Shown: piece by piece, positions 8,694-16,317 of the stretch | How positions within the stretch are numbered: the stretch's first letter is position 1 | How the letters are laid out: every line of letters starts with the position of its first letter | DNA from: Reyranella sp. | Lineage (GTDB): Bacteria; Pseudomonadota; Alphaproteobacteria; Reyranellales; Reyranellaceae | NCBI RefSeq assembly: GCF_004296935.1 | Contig: NZ_SCVH01000010.1 | Location: forward strand, 1-41,797 | Reading direction: 5' to 3' | Length of the DNA stretch: 41,797 bases | Program-made: the position numbers and the translations under genes | Notes under the pieces: model-generated | What the model saw: the letters and a program-made list of their open reading frames with translations, nothing else | The model's database searches: none | Told to the model about the DNA's origin: nothing

Positions 8694-9122
8694 CTACTTG
8701 CGAAAGTGGGCCTCGTATTGCTCGACGAGCGGTGAGAGGTCCGACCACGCGCGCTTCGAGCGCAGGAAGACGTGTCGTATCTTGTAGCGGTCGGCGCGGA
8801 TCCACCCGGGATCGTCGAAGGCGCCGGCGGGCAGAGTGCGCACGCCCGGCACCATCTGCAGCGTGAAGCCGAGGTTGCCGCCGCACCGGGCGCAGAATTC
8901 CATGTCGAGCCACCGGCCCGATTCATCGGAGACGTGCCGGTAGCGCGTGATGGCCTGGCCCGTGATCTCGACCTCGTCGCTGTTGAAGACGACCTCCGTG
9001 CCGAAGGCGGTGCCGGTGCGGCGCTGGCACCAGGTGCAATGGCAGATCGTGATGCGCGACGGCTCGGCGGTCGTCTTGAACCGCACGGCGCCACATATGC
9101 AGCCGCCGGTCCGTTCAGTCAT
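8694..9122 (-). CDS. GFA/CENP-V family zinc protein, intact copy
   Basis: 142 residues. It carries the GFA-family cysteine pattern: CxCG in GGCICGAVRF near the start, CHCTWCQRRTG about residues 30-40 and CARCGGNLGF about residue 80. These bind zinc in the glutathione-dependent formaldehyde-activating fold. Many family members have no proven activity, and formaldehyde chemistry is not shown. The ATG at 9122 is chosen because TGACTGA overlaps it exactly as at the second copy; the upstream in-frame ATG at 9293 reads through decayed cobF sequence. A truncated copy of the first 60 residues lies at 10973-11158 beside an intact cobF, so this gene arose from or gave rise to a duplication. Confidence 0.85.
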   Translation of the reverse strand: MTERTGGCICGAVRFKTTAEPSRITICHCTWCQRRTGTAFGTEVVFNSDEVEITGQAITRYRHVSDESGRWLDMEFCARCGGNLGFTLQMVPGVRTLPAGAFDDPGWIRADRYKIRHVFLRSKRAWSDLSPLVEQYEAHFRK

Positions 9123-9170
9123 TGCGTGCCTTCGAGATCTGATAGGTGTCCATGACTCATCCGTTCTTCG
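9115..9170 (-). pseudogene. Remnant of the 3' end of cobF
   Basis: On the minus strand, the 50 bp before the GFA start reads K-N-G-stop-V-M-D-T-Y-Q-I-S-K-A-R-N-D-stop. The real cobF at 11151 ends KNGWIMDTYLIRRASDD and overlaps the other GFA start in the same way. The Trp codon has become TGA here. No further cobF sequence is visible upstream, so it is a stump left by duplication and deletion. Confidence 0.75.
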
Positions 9171-9183
9171 AAAACGTCGAGCT

Positions 9184-9321
9184 TCAATACCATATCGACC
9201 GCGAGCGTTGCTCGCAGGAGCCGCGCGGCACCCTGTTGATTCGCGCCGGACAACCACGGACTTGCGCGCGGAACCAGTCGAGCAGATCGGCATCGAGCCG
9301 CACCGTCGTCTGCGTCTTGCG
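9184..9321 (-). pseudogene. BrnA-type antitoxin C-terminal remnant
   Basis: The minus frame reads RKTQTTVRLDADLLDWFRAQ, then RGCPARINRVPRGSCEQ. BrnA antitoxins end with TVRLDADVLxWFRAQGxGYQxRINxVLRxY, a ribbon-helix-helix domain. Here the conserved Gly-Tyr-Gln and Leu/Tyr positions are replaced by Val, Cys, Pro and Ser. There is no start codon of its own (the open frame runs into the DUF2182 end) and no BrnT toxin next to it. I read it as a decayed antitoxin fragment caught between the duplicated segments. Confidence 0.5.
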
Positions 9322-9347
9322 GCTGGGTAGGGATTTGAGCGCGAGGC

Positions 9348-10133
9348 TCAGAGTGCTACCGCCAACGTTGCGCCACCCCAAACAACGAGGATCATGCCGG
9401 TGAGCCGGGATAGCCAGTGCGTCGAGGGAAGAACCTTCTCGGCCAATACGTACAGGCTAAGGGCCGCAACCCACAGCAGGTTCATGACGCCGCCCACGAA
9501 CAGCAAGGCCATCAGCACCCAGCAGCAACCCAGGCAATAGGCGCCATGTTCGCAGCCCATGACGAAGGCGCCACTTGTGCCCTTGCGCCAGTGGGTCGTC
9601 ACAAAGTCGAGGGGTGAGCGGCAGTGGCGCAGGCACGTTTGCTTCAAGGGCGTCAGCTGGTAGACGCCAGCGCCGACGAGAATGGCACCCGCAAGCAATC
9701 CGCTCGTGGTGCGCATTGCCATCGACATTACCAATGCCTGCTCCAGGCCGTATTGGAGCAGTGTCGCGGCAAGACCGAAGGAGACCCAAACCATCAGATA
9801 TCCTCCGGCGAACGCCGGCGTGGCAACTGCCCGCCCGTCCCGTCCGTTGCGGCGCCGGCTGATCGTGTCGAACAGCAGGATCATCGGCGCGGCTGACGGC
9901 AGCATCATTGCCACCATCATCACCGCCCACATGGCGAACACCGCGGTCGCGAAGCCGGGCGACCACGCCATTGCCATGGGCTGGGTCAAGCTCATCCCGG
10001 CATGGTCCATGTCCATGCCGACGCCAAGCAGGAGATAGCTCCATGCGGCCAAGGTGACGCCAACGAGCGCGGCCTTTGCAACCGCCTGGTCATGCGCCAG
10101 CAGTTGGCGCAGAGAGGCGCCGGGCAACGACAA
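9348..10133 (-). CDS. DUF2182 predicted metal-binding membrane protein
   Basis: 261 residues with about seven hydrophobic segments. Metal-ligand-rich patches are striking: GVGMDMDHAGM near residue 40, MWAVMMVAMMLPSAAPM around 67-83, CLRHC around 168 and CEHGAYCLGCCW around 193-204. The family is annotated as a predicted metal-binding integral membrane protein of unknown function. It starts 13 bp after the stop of the DUF1326 gene on the same strand, and the two are a recurrent pair, so one two-gene operon is likely. A role in copper or other soft-metal handling is inferred from the Met/Cys/His content only. Confidence 0.8.
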   Translation of the reverse strand: MSLPGASLRQLLAHDQAVAKAALVGVTLAAWSYLLLGVGMDMDHAGMSLTQPMAMAWSPGFATAVFAMWAVMMVAMMLPSAAPMILLFDTISRRRNGRDGRAVATPAFAGGYLMVWVSFGLAATLLQYGLEQALVMSMAMRTTSGLLAGAILVGAGVYQLTPLKQTCLRHCRSPLDFVTTHWRKGTSGAFVMGCEHGAYCLGCCWVLMALLFVGGVMNLLWVAALSLYVLAEKVLPSTHWLSRLTGMILVVWGGATLAVAL

Positions 10134-10146
10134 CGAGGCGATCCGG

Positions 10147-10779
10147 TCAGCCAGCCACGCCAGCCGGTGTCTGGATCACCTTTGCGAGCGTGCTGTGGCC
10201 GTCGGGGAAGTTGAACTTGATGCCCGCCGTCGAGTTCATGCTGGCCTTGGCCACTTCACCGACCCGATGCTCGAAGCCATCGGGCATGACGACCTGGATG
10301 CGATGCTCGGCCCCGGTTATCGGATTCTTGATCGGTTCGACTTCGGTGTCGAGTACGCCCGGTATCGTCATGCGCGCCCGTCGCCCGGCCAGGTCGAAGG
10401 TCCAGGAGAAGGGGGCAAACACGGGATCGTGCATCTTGGTGACGATCAGGCTGAAGATGTGGAACATCGTGCCTTCGTCGGAGTTCTGCCCCGACAGGAT
10501 GCCGAACAGCGCGTCGCGCTGCTCGGGCGTGGCGCGTTGGTCTATGATCGCCTGCATGGCGCCGTTGCCGAGATGCAGGGCGCCGGGAAAATCCACCGTC
10601 GCCGCAAAGTTCAGGCCGTCCAGCTTCACGGCTCCGAAGTGGCCCTTGACGATATGCATGCCGACCAGGCCACGGCAGAAGCCCTGGGTTGGCGGTGCGT
10701 TGAAATCGCAGGGGCAGCCGTAGGCGCAGCTGCAGTTCTTGATCCACTCGCCTTCGAGACGCCAGTCGGTCTTGGCCAT
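10147..10779 (-). CDS. DUF1326 cysteine-rich protein
   Basis: 210 residues. The ATG at 10779 sits 6 bp after GGAG; the ATG at 10785 directly abuts that GGAG and is less likely. Near the N-terminus is NCSCAYGCPCDF, a dense cysteine motif (CxCxxxCPC) typical of DUF1326, followed by a beta-rich domain with no catalytic motif I recognise. No signal peptide or membrane helix is evident, so it is cytosolic or membrane-associated through its partner. It leads the operon with the DUF2182 membrane protein. The cysteine motif suggests metal or redox binding, but function is unknown. Confidence 0.8.
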   Translation of the reverse strand: MAKTDWRLEGEWIKNCSCAYGCPCDFNAPPTQGFCRGLVGMHIVKGHFGAVKLDGLNFAATVDFPGALHLGNGAMQAIIDQRATPEQRDALFGILSGQNSDEGTMFHIFSLIVTKMHDPVFAPFSWTFDLAGRRARMTIPGVLDTEVEPIKNPITGAEHRIQVVMPDGFEHRVGEVAKASMNSTAGIKFNFPDGHSTLAKVIQTPAGVAG

Positions 10780-10972
10780 TGTCATCTCCGTGTTTGGTGG
10801 TGCTGCAACATCGGGAAGGGCTACGGGACGCCACTTACGCCGCTACACATTCACTACGGAAATCGGAAAAGCCACCGTCGTGAGCTAGGTATCACGGCTT
10901 TGACGGAACCAGACTATCACTGAACAGCAAGGCATTGCAGGTCCTTTCTGCCGGCCCGGCCGGAGGCACACG

Positions 10973-11158
10973 CTACAGGCGCGTGATGTCCCGCCCCGTG
11001 ATCTCGACCTCGTCGCTGTTGAAGACGACTTCCGTGCCGAAGGCGGTGCCGGTGCGGCGCTGGCACCAGGTGCAATGGCAGATCGTGATGCGCGACGGCT
11101 CGGCGGTCGTCCTGAACCGCATGGCGCCGCAGACGCATCCGCCAGTCCGCTCAGTCAT
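10973..11158 (-). pseudogene. Truncated second copy of the GFA gene
   Basis: 61 codons nearly identical to the first 60 of the GFA gene at 8694-9122 (MTERTGGCVCGAMRF..., CHCTWCQRRTG, then ITGRDITRL and stop). The intact copy continues ITRYRHVSDESG and supplies the third zinc-binding Cys pair. Here an early stop removes it, so the zinc site cannot form and the product is presumably inactive. Its ATG overlaps the last codons of cobF by 8 bp. It lies about 2.04 kb from the intact copy, in the same orientation. Confidence 0.85.
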
Positions 11159-11918
11159 CGCTCGCCCTCCGGATCAGATACGTATCCATGATCCAGCCGT
11201 TCTTCTGGCGTGCCTCGGTGCGGCGACGGTGGATTTCGCCCGCCACGTCCTTCAGCTTGCCGGAAATCAGGATCTCGTCGGGTGTCCCGAGATAGGCGCC
11301 CCAGTAGATTTCCATGTCCTGATCTGCGAAGCGCCTAAAAGTGTCCTCGCCGTCGAGCAGGACGGCCGCGCTGTCGATGCCGTCGGGGAATCCTTCGGCC
11401 AGCTTGCGCCCCGTCGTCAGCAGCACCGGTTCGGCGATGCGGTTGAGCGGGATCCTGTGGCGGGCGGCCAGCGCCTGCACCGCGGTGATGCCGGGGATCA
11501 CTTCGAAGTCGATGGTGTGGCGACCGGTTGCGATGATCGCCTCGATGTTGCGGATGGTGCTGTCGTAAAGCATGGGGTCGCCCCATACGAGGATGCCGGC
11601 GGTCTCGCCGTCCTTCATCTCGCCCTGGATCATCGCCTCGAACACCGCCTGCTTGGCGGCGTTCAGCTCATCGACGCTGGCGCGGTAGTCAGCCGGCTGC
11701 GTGTTGCGCGGCGGGCTCGGCGCCTCGACGAAGCGGTGCCTGCGGTCCGGCGCGATGTGGCGGCGGCAGATCTCCTCGCGCACGTCCCGCAACTTTCCCT
11801 TGATGCGGCCCTTGTCCATCAGGAAGAAGACGTCGACGGCGTTAAGCGCCTTCACCGCCTGCACGGTGATGTAGTCCGGGTCGCCGGCGCCGATGCCGAT
11901 GATGAGGATCTTCTTCAC
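11151..11918 (-). CDS. cobF: CobF, precorrin-6A synthase (deacetylating)
   Basis: 255 residues of the tetrapyrrole (SAM-dependent) methylase fold: KKILIIGIGAGDPDYITVQAV at the N-terminus, GETAGILVWGDPMLYDSTIR near 108-127 and FEVIPGITAVQALAAR near 138. CobF methylates C1 of precorrin-5 and removes the C20 acetate in aerobic cobalamin synthesis. The motif set and length fit CobF. The start is a GTG at 11918, just after GAGGCTGACA; the longer frame upstream overlaps the divergent cupin gene. No other cob gene is in the window, so it is separated from its pathway. It ends overlapping a truncated GFA gene; a stump of a second cobF lies at 9115-9170. Confidence 0.88.
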   Translation of the reverse strand: MKKILIIGIGAGDPDYITVQAVKALNAVDVFFLMDKGRIKGKLRDVREEICRRHIAPDRRHRFVEAPSPPRNTQPADYRASVDELNAAKQAVFEAMIQGEMKDGETAGILVWGDPMLYDSTIRNIEAIIATGRHTIDFEVIPGITAVQALAARHRIPLNRIAEPVLLTTGRKLAEGFPDGIDSAAVLLDGEDTFRRFADQDMEIYWGAYLGTPDEILISGKLKDVAGEIHRRRTEARQKNGWIMDTYLIRRASDD

Positions 11919-11981
11919 TGTCAGCCTCGTTTTCGCGGCACAAAATTTGCACGGCTTCTGCCATCTCCGCAGGAGGTTGCC

Positions 11982-12443
11982 ATGACCGTCGACACCCTGA
12001 CCAAGCCCGATCCATCTGCAACGGCGGCCCTGATCGCCACCGCCTTCTCCCATATCGCCCAAGGCGACACTGAGTACAAATCGGGCGGATTGCGCGATTT
12101 CTTCCTCTACCGCGACCTCGGCATCGCCGAGGCGACCAGGGGCCAGGTGATCGCCCAGCTGGTGAAGGCCAATCTGCCGCCGGAGGAGGGCACCGGCTGG
12201 CACTTCCACGAGGCCAAGTTCCACATCGTCATCATGCTGAAGGGCTGGGCGCGCTTCATGTACGAGACCGAGGAGACGCTGGTGAAGGCGGGCGACTGTG
12301 TCCACCAGCGCCCGGGCATCCGGCACTACCTGTTCGATTACTCGCCCGACATGGAATATCTCGAGATCGTGGGCCCGGCCGATTTCACCACGGTCGACGT
12401 CGAGGGCCCGTGTCCGATCCCGCCGCCGACGCCATGGAAGTAA
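11982..12443 (+). CDS. Cupin-domain protein
   Basis: 153 residues with an AGGAGG ribosome site 6 bp before the ATG. The core is a single cupin barrel with GTGWHFHEAKFHIVIMLKGW (metal-binding His-His-Glu-like motif 1) and CVHQRPGIRHYLFDYSPD (motif 2). Small stand-alone cupins of this kind bind a metal or ligand and may be isomerases, dioxygenases or sensors; nothing here decides between these. It is divergent from cobF across 63 bp. A sigma-70-like promoter begins 3 bp after its stop codon. Confidence 0.8.
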   Translation: MTVDTLTKPDPSATAALIATAFSHIAQGDTEYKSGGLRDFFLYRDLGIAEATRGQVIAQLVKANLPPEEGTGWHFHEAKFHIVIMLKGWARFMYETEETLVKAGDCVHQRPGIRHYLFDYSPDMEYLEIVGPADFTTVDVEGPCPIPPPTPWK

Positions 12444-12445
12444 AG

Positions 12446-12475
12446 TTGACGTTTCAGCAGATTTAAGGCTATATT
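12446..12475 (+). promoter_or_regulatory. Sigma-70-like promoter just after the cupin gene
   Basis: TTGACG at 12446-12451 and TATATT at 12470-12475, with an 18-bp spacer, inside an AT-rich patch. It points right, yet no plus-strand gene follows before 15818; the hairpin terminator at 12512-12544 follows within 40 bp. This is a good consensus match for this GC-rich genome, but predicted by eye only. Confidence 0.5.
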
Positions 12476-12481
12476 TCTGCT

Positions 12482-12544
12482 ATCGTCGGCGCGATGTGCA
12501 TCTTCTGCGCGGGCCGCCCGGTCACTTGCCCGGCGCGGCCTTTT
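12482..12544 (+). ncRNA. Candidate small RNA between promoter and terminator
   Basis: Expected start is about 12482 (7 bp after the -10 box) and the end is the T run at 12541-12544, giving roughly 63 nt. The 3' part is the terminator hairpin. The 5' part has a small GATG-TG-CATC stem. A short reading frame from 12494 (MCIFCAGRPVTC...) reads through the hairpin and has no ribosome site, so an RNA is the better reading. I cannot match it to a known RNA family. Confidence 0.35.
12512..12544 (+). terminator. Rho-independent terminator hairpin
   Basis: GGCCGCCCGG (12512-12521) pairs with CCGGCGCGGCC (12530-12540) with one bulged base, loop of about 8 nt, followed by TTTTCG. It could end both the cupin transcript and the short transcript from the promoter at 12446. 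Confidence 0.55.
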
Positions 12545-12561
12545 CGTGGCCGGCGATCATC

Positions 12562-12652
12562 CGAATTTCCGGACAGGTCCGACGATCGGGCCTGCGTTGA
12601 AAAGAATCTTCCAGTTCAAGCGGGCCGGCGCTTTGCGAATTTCCGGACAGGC
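12562..12652. repeat. 16-bp direct repeat, two copies 75 bp apart
   Basis: CGAATTTCCGGACAGG occurs at 12562-12577 and 12637-12652, exactly repeated. A related TTTTCCGGACACTC lies at about 31569. Repeated short sequences like these can be remnants of insertion-sequence ends or protein-binding sites; there is no transposase nearby. The region lies between the terminator and the end of the MATE gene. Confidence 0.5.
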
Positions 12653-12686
12653 ACATCCTGGACAACTCGTGTCTGAAAAATCGCCC

Positions 12687-14039
12687 TCAACCGGTCCACG
12701 CGCGGCGCGTGGTCGAGAAGGCGAGGACCAGCGAGAAGGCCACGATGCCGGTCGCCACGCAGGCGTAGAGGCCGGAGACGCCCCAGCCGAAGGTGTCGAG
12801 GGCGAGCAGGCTGCCGCCGGCGGCGATGGTGATGCGCGTGAGGTTGGCGCCGATCGGCCAGACCATCTCGCCGGTGCCCTGCGAGGCGAAGTAGAGCGCC
12901 ATGGCGACGCCGAAGAAGCCGTACACCGGGCCGACAATGCGGAGATAGTGGCGGCCCGAGGCGAGCGCGCCGGGATCGCTGGTGAACAGGCCGAGCCAGA
13001 GGTCGGGCCAGATCGCCACGACGATGCCGATGAGGGCGGCGACGCAGCCCGCCATCAGCGCCCCGGTCCAGGCCAGGCGCTGGGCGCGGGCATATTGGCG
13101 GGCGCCGATGTTGGTGCCGACCAGCGCCGTCAGCGTCGCGCCGATGCCGAAGCTGATCGGGATCAGCATGTATTCGAGGCGGCTGCCGATGCCGTAGCCC
13201 GCAATGGCGGCGTCGCCCTGGCGGCCGATCAGGCCGGTCACGATCAGCACCGTGCCGTTGGTCAGGATCACCACGAGGCAGGCGATGGCGCCGACCTTCA
13301 GGATGTCGCGGAAGGCGCGCCAGCGAAAGCCGTCGACTGGCCAGCGCAGCCGCACCGTCGCACGTTCGCCGGTGAGCCGGGTCAGCATCCAGACGGCGGC
13401 GAAGGCGAAGGAGATCACCGCGGCGGCGGCCGGTCCGCGGATGCCGAGCGCCGGCAGGCCGAACCAGCCCAAGGTCAAGGCGCCGGTGAGCGGGATCTGC
13501 AGCGCCGCGCTTGCCACCAGCGCATAGCCCGGCGTCTTCATGTCGCCGGTGCCGCGCAGCACCGAGGCCATCGAGTTGGCGACCCAGTGCACGATGCAGC
13601 CCAGGAACAGGATGGTGGCGAAGGCCTCGGCGCCGTCGAGTGCGCCGCCGCTGCCGCCCAGCGCGCCGAAGATCAGCCGGCCGAAGCCCACGAAGATGAC
13701 GGCGAACAGGGCGGCCATGCCGAGCGCGATCACCAGCGCATGCGCCGCCGCCGCTTCCGCTGCCGCCTTGTTGCCCGAGCCCAGCGCGCGCGCGACCGAG
13801 GAGGAGATGCCGCCGCCCATGGCGCCGGCCGACATCATGCCCAAGGTCATCTGGGCCGGGAACACCAGCGCGAGCGCCGCGAGCGCGGTGGTGCTTCCGA
13901 GCTGGCCCACGAACCAGCCGTCGGAAATGCTGACCAGGCTCTGCATGGCCACGTTCAGCACATTGGGGGTGGCAAGGGCCAGGATGGTGGGCACGATCGG
14001 CCCGGCCAGCATCATCTGCCGGCGGTCAGCGGGGGTCAT
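12687..14039 (-). CDS. MATE family multidrug/toxin efflux transporter
   Basis: 450 residues with twelve hydrophobic segments in two related halves, as in NorM/DinF transporters. The first half shows PTILALATPNVLNVAMQSLV and DGWFVGQLGSTTALAA. The second half shows NGTVLIVTGLIGRQGDAAIA, followed by GIGSRLEYMLIPISFGIGATLT. MATE proteins export cationic drugs or metabolites in exchange for Na+ or H+; the substrate is not predictable here. The gene follows the acyl carrier protein on the minus strand after 57 bp, so trmFO, ACP and MATE may share a transcript, although function does not link them. Confidence 0.87.
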   Translation of the reverse strand: MTPADRRQMMLAGPIVPTILALATPNVLNVAMQSLVSISDGWFVGQLGSTTALAALALVFPAQMTLGMMSAGAMGGGISSSVARALGSGNKAAAEAAAAHALVIALGMAALFAVIFVGFGRLIFGALGGSGGALDGAEAFATILFLGCIVHWVANSMASVLRGTGDMKTPGYALVASAALQIPLTGALTLGWFGLPALGIRGPAAAAVISFAFAAVWMLTRLTGERATVRLRWPVDGFRWRAFRDILKVGAIACLVVILTNGTVLIVTGLIGRQGDAAIAGYGIGSRLEYMLIPISFGIGATLTALVGTNIGARQYARAQRLAWTGALMAGCVAALIGIVVAIWPDLWLGLFTSDPGALASGRHYLRIVGPVYGFFGVAMALYFASQGTGEMVWPIGANLTRITIAAGGSLLALDTFGWGVSGLYACVATGIVAFSLVLAFSTTRRAWTG

Positions 14040-14096
14040 TGCCGACTAGTTAGCACGCAACGTGCTGCATGCTCGCGAACTTATCTCATGGGGGTA

Positions 14097-14360
14097 TCAG
14101 CGCAGCCTCATGACGGTTTCGGCAAGCTGGTCGATGGTGTCGATCTCGGCAACGAGGTTCAACGGGATGGTGACGTCGAAGCGATCTTCCAGTTCCATGA
14201 TCACGTCCATGATCGTGAGCGAATCGACGGTGAGGCCGGTCGAGATCACGGTCTGCGGCGTGATGCCCTTGCCGCCGACCTGATAGGGTGCCAGCAGGCG
14301 GAAGATCTCCTGCATCACGTCGTGGCCGAGGTCGGCGACCCGTTCCTGTGTGGCGAGCAT
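14097..14360 (-). CDS. Acyl carrier protein-like protein 1
   Basis: 87 residues. The phosphopantetheine site is the Ser of TVDSLTIMD, about residue 47, followed by the helix II/III pattern MELEDRFDVTIPLNLVAEIDTI. It is a free-standing ACP, but the site is V-DSL rather than the G-A/V-DSL of fatty-acid AcpP. No ketosynthase, acyltransferase or fatty-acid gene is adjacent. The ATG follows CGGAGA. It lies between trmFO and the MATE gene on the same strand. A role in a special acyl transfer is inferred; the acyl chain is unknown. Confidence 0.82.
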   Translation of the reverse strand: MLATQERVADLGHDVMQEIFRLLAPYQVGGKGITPQTVISTGLTVDSLTIMDVIMELEDRFDVTIPLNLVAEIDTIDQLAETVMRLR

Positions 14361-14468
14361 GGCAATTCTCCGTCTGGGGGTGATGGTATTTCAACGCATC
14401 ACGGGGCCGACGGGAAATAACGTTTGGTTACCCAACGTTGCGGATCGTTACGGATTGTTTCGCGCGAC

Positions 14469-15827
14469 TCACTCCGCCGCGAGCGGCGCCGGCGCCAGCC
14501 ACTGGTCGAAATCGCGCAAGGCGCGGGCGCTCATCGCCTGCTTGCGGTCCTTGCCCTTGGATGGGCCGTCGATCGGCGGGAACAGGCCGAAGTTGACGTT
14601 CATCGGCTGGAAGGTGGTGGCATCGGCGCCGCCGGTGATGTGGCCCAGCAGGGCGCCCATCGCGGTGGTCGGTGGCGGCGGGGCCTGTGTGCGGCCGAGT
14701 CTCTCGGCTGCCGCGAAACGTCCGGTCATCAGGCCGACGGCGGCGCTTTCGACATAGCCCTCGCAGCCGGTGATCTGGCCCGCAAACCGGAGTCGTGGCA
14801 TGGCCTTCAGCCGCAAGGTGGCATCGAGCAGGCGCGGGCTGTTGAGGAAGGTGTTGCGATGCAAGCCTCCCAGCCGCGCGAACTCGGCTTTCTCGAGGCC
14901 CGGGATGGTGCGGAAGATCCTGGTCTGCTCGCCGTGCTTCAGCTTGGTCTGGAAGCCCACGATGTTCCACAGCGTGCCGAGCGCATTGTCCTGGCGAAGC
15001 TGCACCACCGCCCACGGCCGCGTGCCGGTGCGCGGATCGCGCAGGCCGACGGGTTTCATCGGCCCGAAGCGCAGCGTCTGCGGCCCGCTCTTGGCGATCA
15101 CCTCGATCGGCTGGCAGCCGTTGAAGTAGGGAGTATTGGCCTCCCACTCCTTGAACTCGGTCTTGTCGCCCGCCAGCAGGGCTTCGACGAAGGCCTCGTA
15201 CTGCGGCTTGTCCATCGGGCAGTTGAGATAGTCGGCGCCGTCGCCGCCCGGGCCACCCTTGTCGTAGCGCGACTGCTTCCAGGCAATCGAAAGATCGATG
15301 CTCTCGTGATGCACGATCGGCGCGATGGCATCGAAGAAGGCGAGCGACTCCTCGCCCGTGAGTTTGGCCAGTGCCTCGGCCAGCGCCGGCGAGGTGAGGG
15401 GCCCCGTCGCCACGATCACGCTGTCCCACGCTTCGGGCGGCAGGCCCGCGACTTCGGCGCGCTCCAGCGTCACCAGCGGATGGGCGAGCAGCGTCTCCTG
15501 TACCGCGGCCGAGAAACCATGGCGGTCGACGGCGAGCGCCCCGCCGGCCGGCAGCTTGTGGGCGTCGGCCGCGCGCATGATCAGCGAGCCCGCGCGCCGC
15601 ATCTCCTCGTGCAGCAGGCCCACGGCATTGTTCTGCGCATCGTCGGAGCGGAAGGAATTGGAGCAGACGAGTTCGGCGAGATTTTCGGTGAGGTGGGCCT
15701 CGGTGCCGCGCGTGGGCCGCATCTCGTGCAGCACCACGGGCACGCCTGCTTGCGCGAGCTGCCACGCCGCCTCGCTGCCCGCGAGGCCGCCGCCCACGAT
15801 GTGCACGCTTGCGATGCTTGACGTCAT
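14469..15827 (-). CDS. trmFO: TrmFO, folate/FAD-dependent tRNA m5U54 methyltransferase
   Basis: 452 residues. It begins [20 protein letters not shown], the FAD-binding glycine motif, followed by the family signature [20 protein letters not shown] and [20 protein letters not shown]. The GHITGGAD motif lies near the C-terminus (about 395). The enzyme uses methylenetetrahydrofolate and FADH2 to make 5-methyluridine at tRNA position 54. Length and motifs are normal for alphaproteobacteria. The ATG at 15827 is preferred over 15893 because a GGAGAG sequence precedes it and the family starts here. Its first codons overlap the -35 box of the divergent Rid-family promoter. This start segment was copied downstream at 16261. 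Confidence 0.95.
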   Translation of the reverse strand: MTSSIASVHIVGGGLAGSEAAWQLAQAGVPVVLHEMRPTRGTEAHLTENLAELVCSNSFRSDDAQNNAVGLLHEEMRRAGSLIMRAADAHKLPAGGALAVDRHGFSAAVQETLLAHPLVTLERAEVAGLPPEAWDSVIVATGPLTSPALAEALAKLTGEESLAFFDAIAPIVHHESIDLSIAWKQSRYDKGGPGGDGADYLNCPMDKPQYEAFVEALLAGDKTEFKEWEANTPYFNGCQPIEVIAKSGPQTLRFGPMKPVGLRDPRTGTRPWAVVQLRQDNALGTLWNIVGFQTKLKHGEQTRIFRTIPGLEKAEFARLGGLHRNTFLNSPRLLDATLRLKAMPRLRFAGQITGCEGYVESAAVGLMTGRFAAAERLGRTQAPPPPTTAMGALLGHITGGADATTFQPMNVNFGLFPPIDGPSKGKDRKQAMSARALRDFDQWLAPAPLAAE

Positions 15828-15846
15828 ACTCTCCGACCTGAATACC
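15818..15846 (+). promoter_or_regulatory. Promoter of the first Rid-family gene
   Basis: TTGACG (15818-15823), a 17-bp spacer, and AATACC (15841-15846), about 30 bp before the gene at 15876. The -35 box overlaps the start of trmFO on the other strand. The same arrangement is repeated at 16261. Confidence 0.45.
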
Positions 15847-15875
15847 GTTCGCCTCCTTACATGGGAGAGACCGTC

Positions 15876-16259
15876 ATGGCGATCAAGTTCCACAATCCCA
15901 GGTCCGTCGCGCTCACCGGCAAATACAGCCTGGGCGTCGAGGTCCCGGCCGACGCCCGACTGCTCTTCCTGGCAGGCCAGGTCGGCTACGATTCCAAAGG
16001 CAGGCTGGCGCCCAGCTTCGAGAAGCAGTGCGACCTCACCTGGAAGAACATCGGCCAGATCCTGAAGAGCGCCGGCATGGGTTTGGGCAACATCGTGAGG
16101 GTCACCGGCTTCATCACCGATTCGCGCTTCATCGCGCCCTACCGCGACGCCCGCGCGAAGTTCCTGAAAAGCCCCTATCCGGCCGCGACCCTGATCGTCG
16201 TTTCTGGCCTCGCCGATCCCGGCATGTTCGTCGAGATCGAGGTGGTGGCGGCGAAGTAG
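15876..16259 (+). CDS. Rid-family (YjgF-like) protein 1
   Basis: 127 residues, a one-domain YjgF/YER057c/UK114 protein that forms trimers. Visible motifs are [33 protein letters not shown] and the C-terminal [18 protein letters not shown] with VEIEVVAAK. In RidA the arginine of PARxxVEV binds the imine/enamine substrate; here that position is Ala in YPAATLIVV, so classical 2-iminobutanoate deaminase activity is doubtful and another Rid subfamily is likely. The ATG follows GGGAGAGACCGTC. The neighbour at 16318 is a close duplicate including the upstream region. Confidence 0.85.
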   Translation: MAIKFHNPRSVALTGKYSLGVEVPADARLLFLAGQVGYDSKGRLAPSFEKQCDLTWKNIGQILKSAGMGLGNIVRVTGFITDSRFIAPYRDARAKFLKSPYPAATLIVVSGLADPGMFVEIEVVAAK

Positions 16260-16260
16260 C

Positions 16261-16289
16261 TTGACGTCACGCTCCCCGACCTGAAACCG
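16261..16289 (+). promoter_or_regulatory. Duplicated promoter of the second Rid-family gene
   Basis: TTGACG (16261-16266), a 17-bp spacer, and AAACCG (16284-16289). It aligns base for base with the upstream copy at 15818 apart from a few substitutions and one missing base in the -10 region. The -10 box has drifted further from consensus, so the second gene may depend partly on read-through. Confidence 0.4.
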
Positions 16290-16317
16290 TGAGGTTCATT
16301 CCAGGGGAGAGACTTTT

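Noticed and set aside
12494-12676. Short frame MCIFCAGRPVTC... after the cupin gene
   Set aside because: No ribosome site, it reads through the terminator hairpin and direct repeats, and its composition is unlike neighbouring genes.
15876-16259. Calling the first Rid protein ridA
   Set aside because: The arginine needed for RidA imine deaminase activity is replaced by Ala in YPAATL, so the gene symbol would imply unsupported function.
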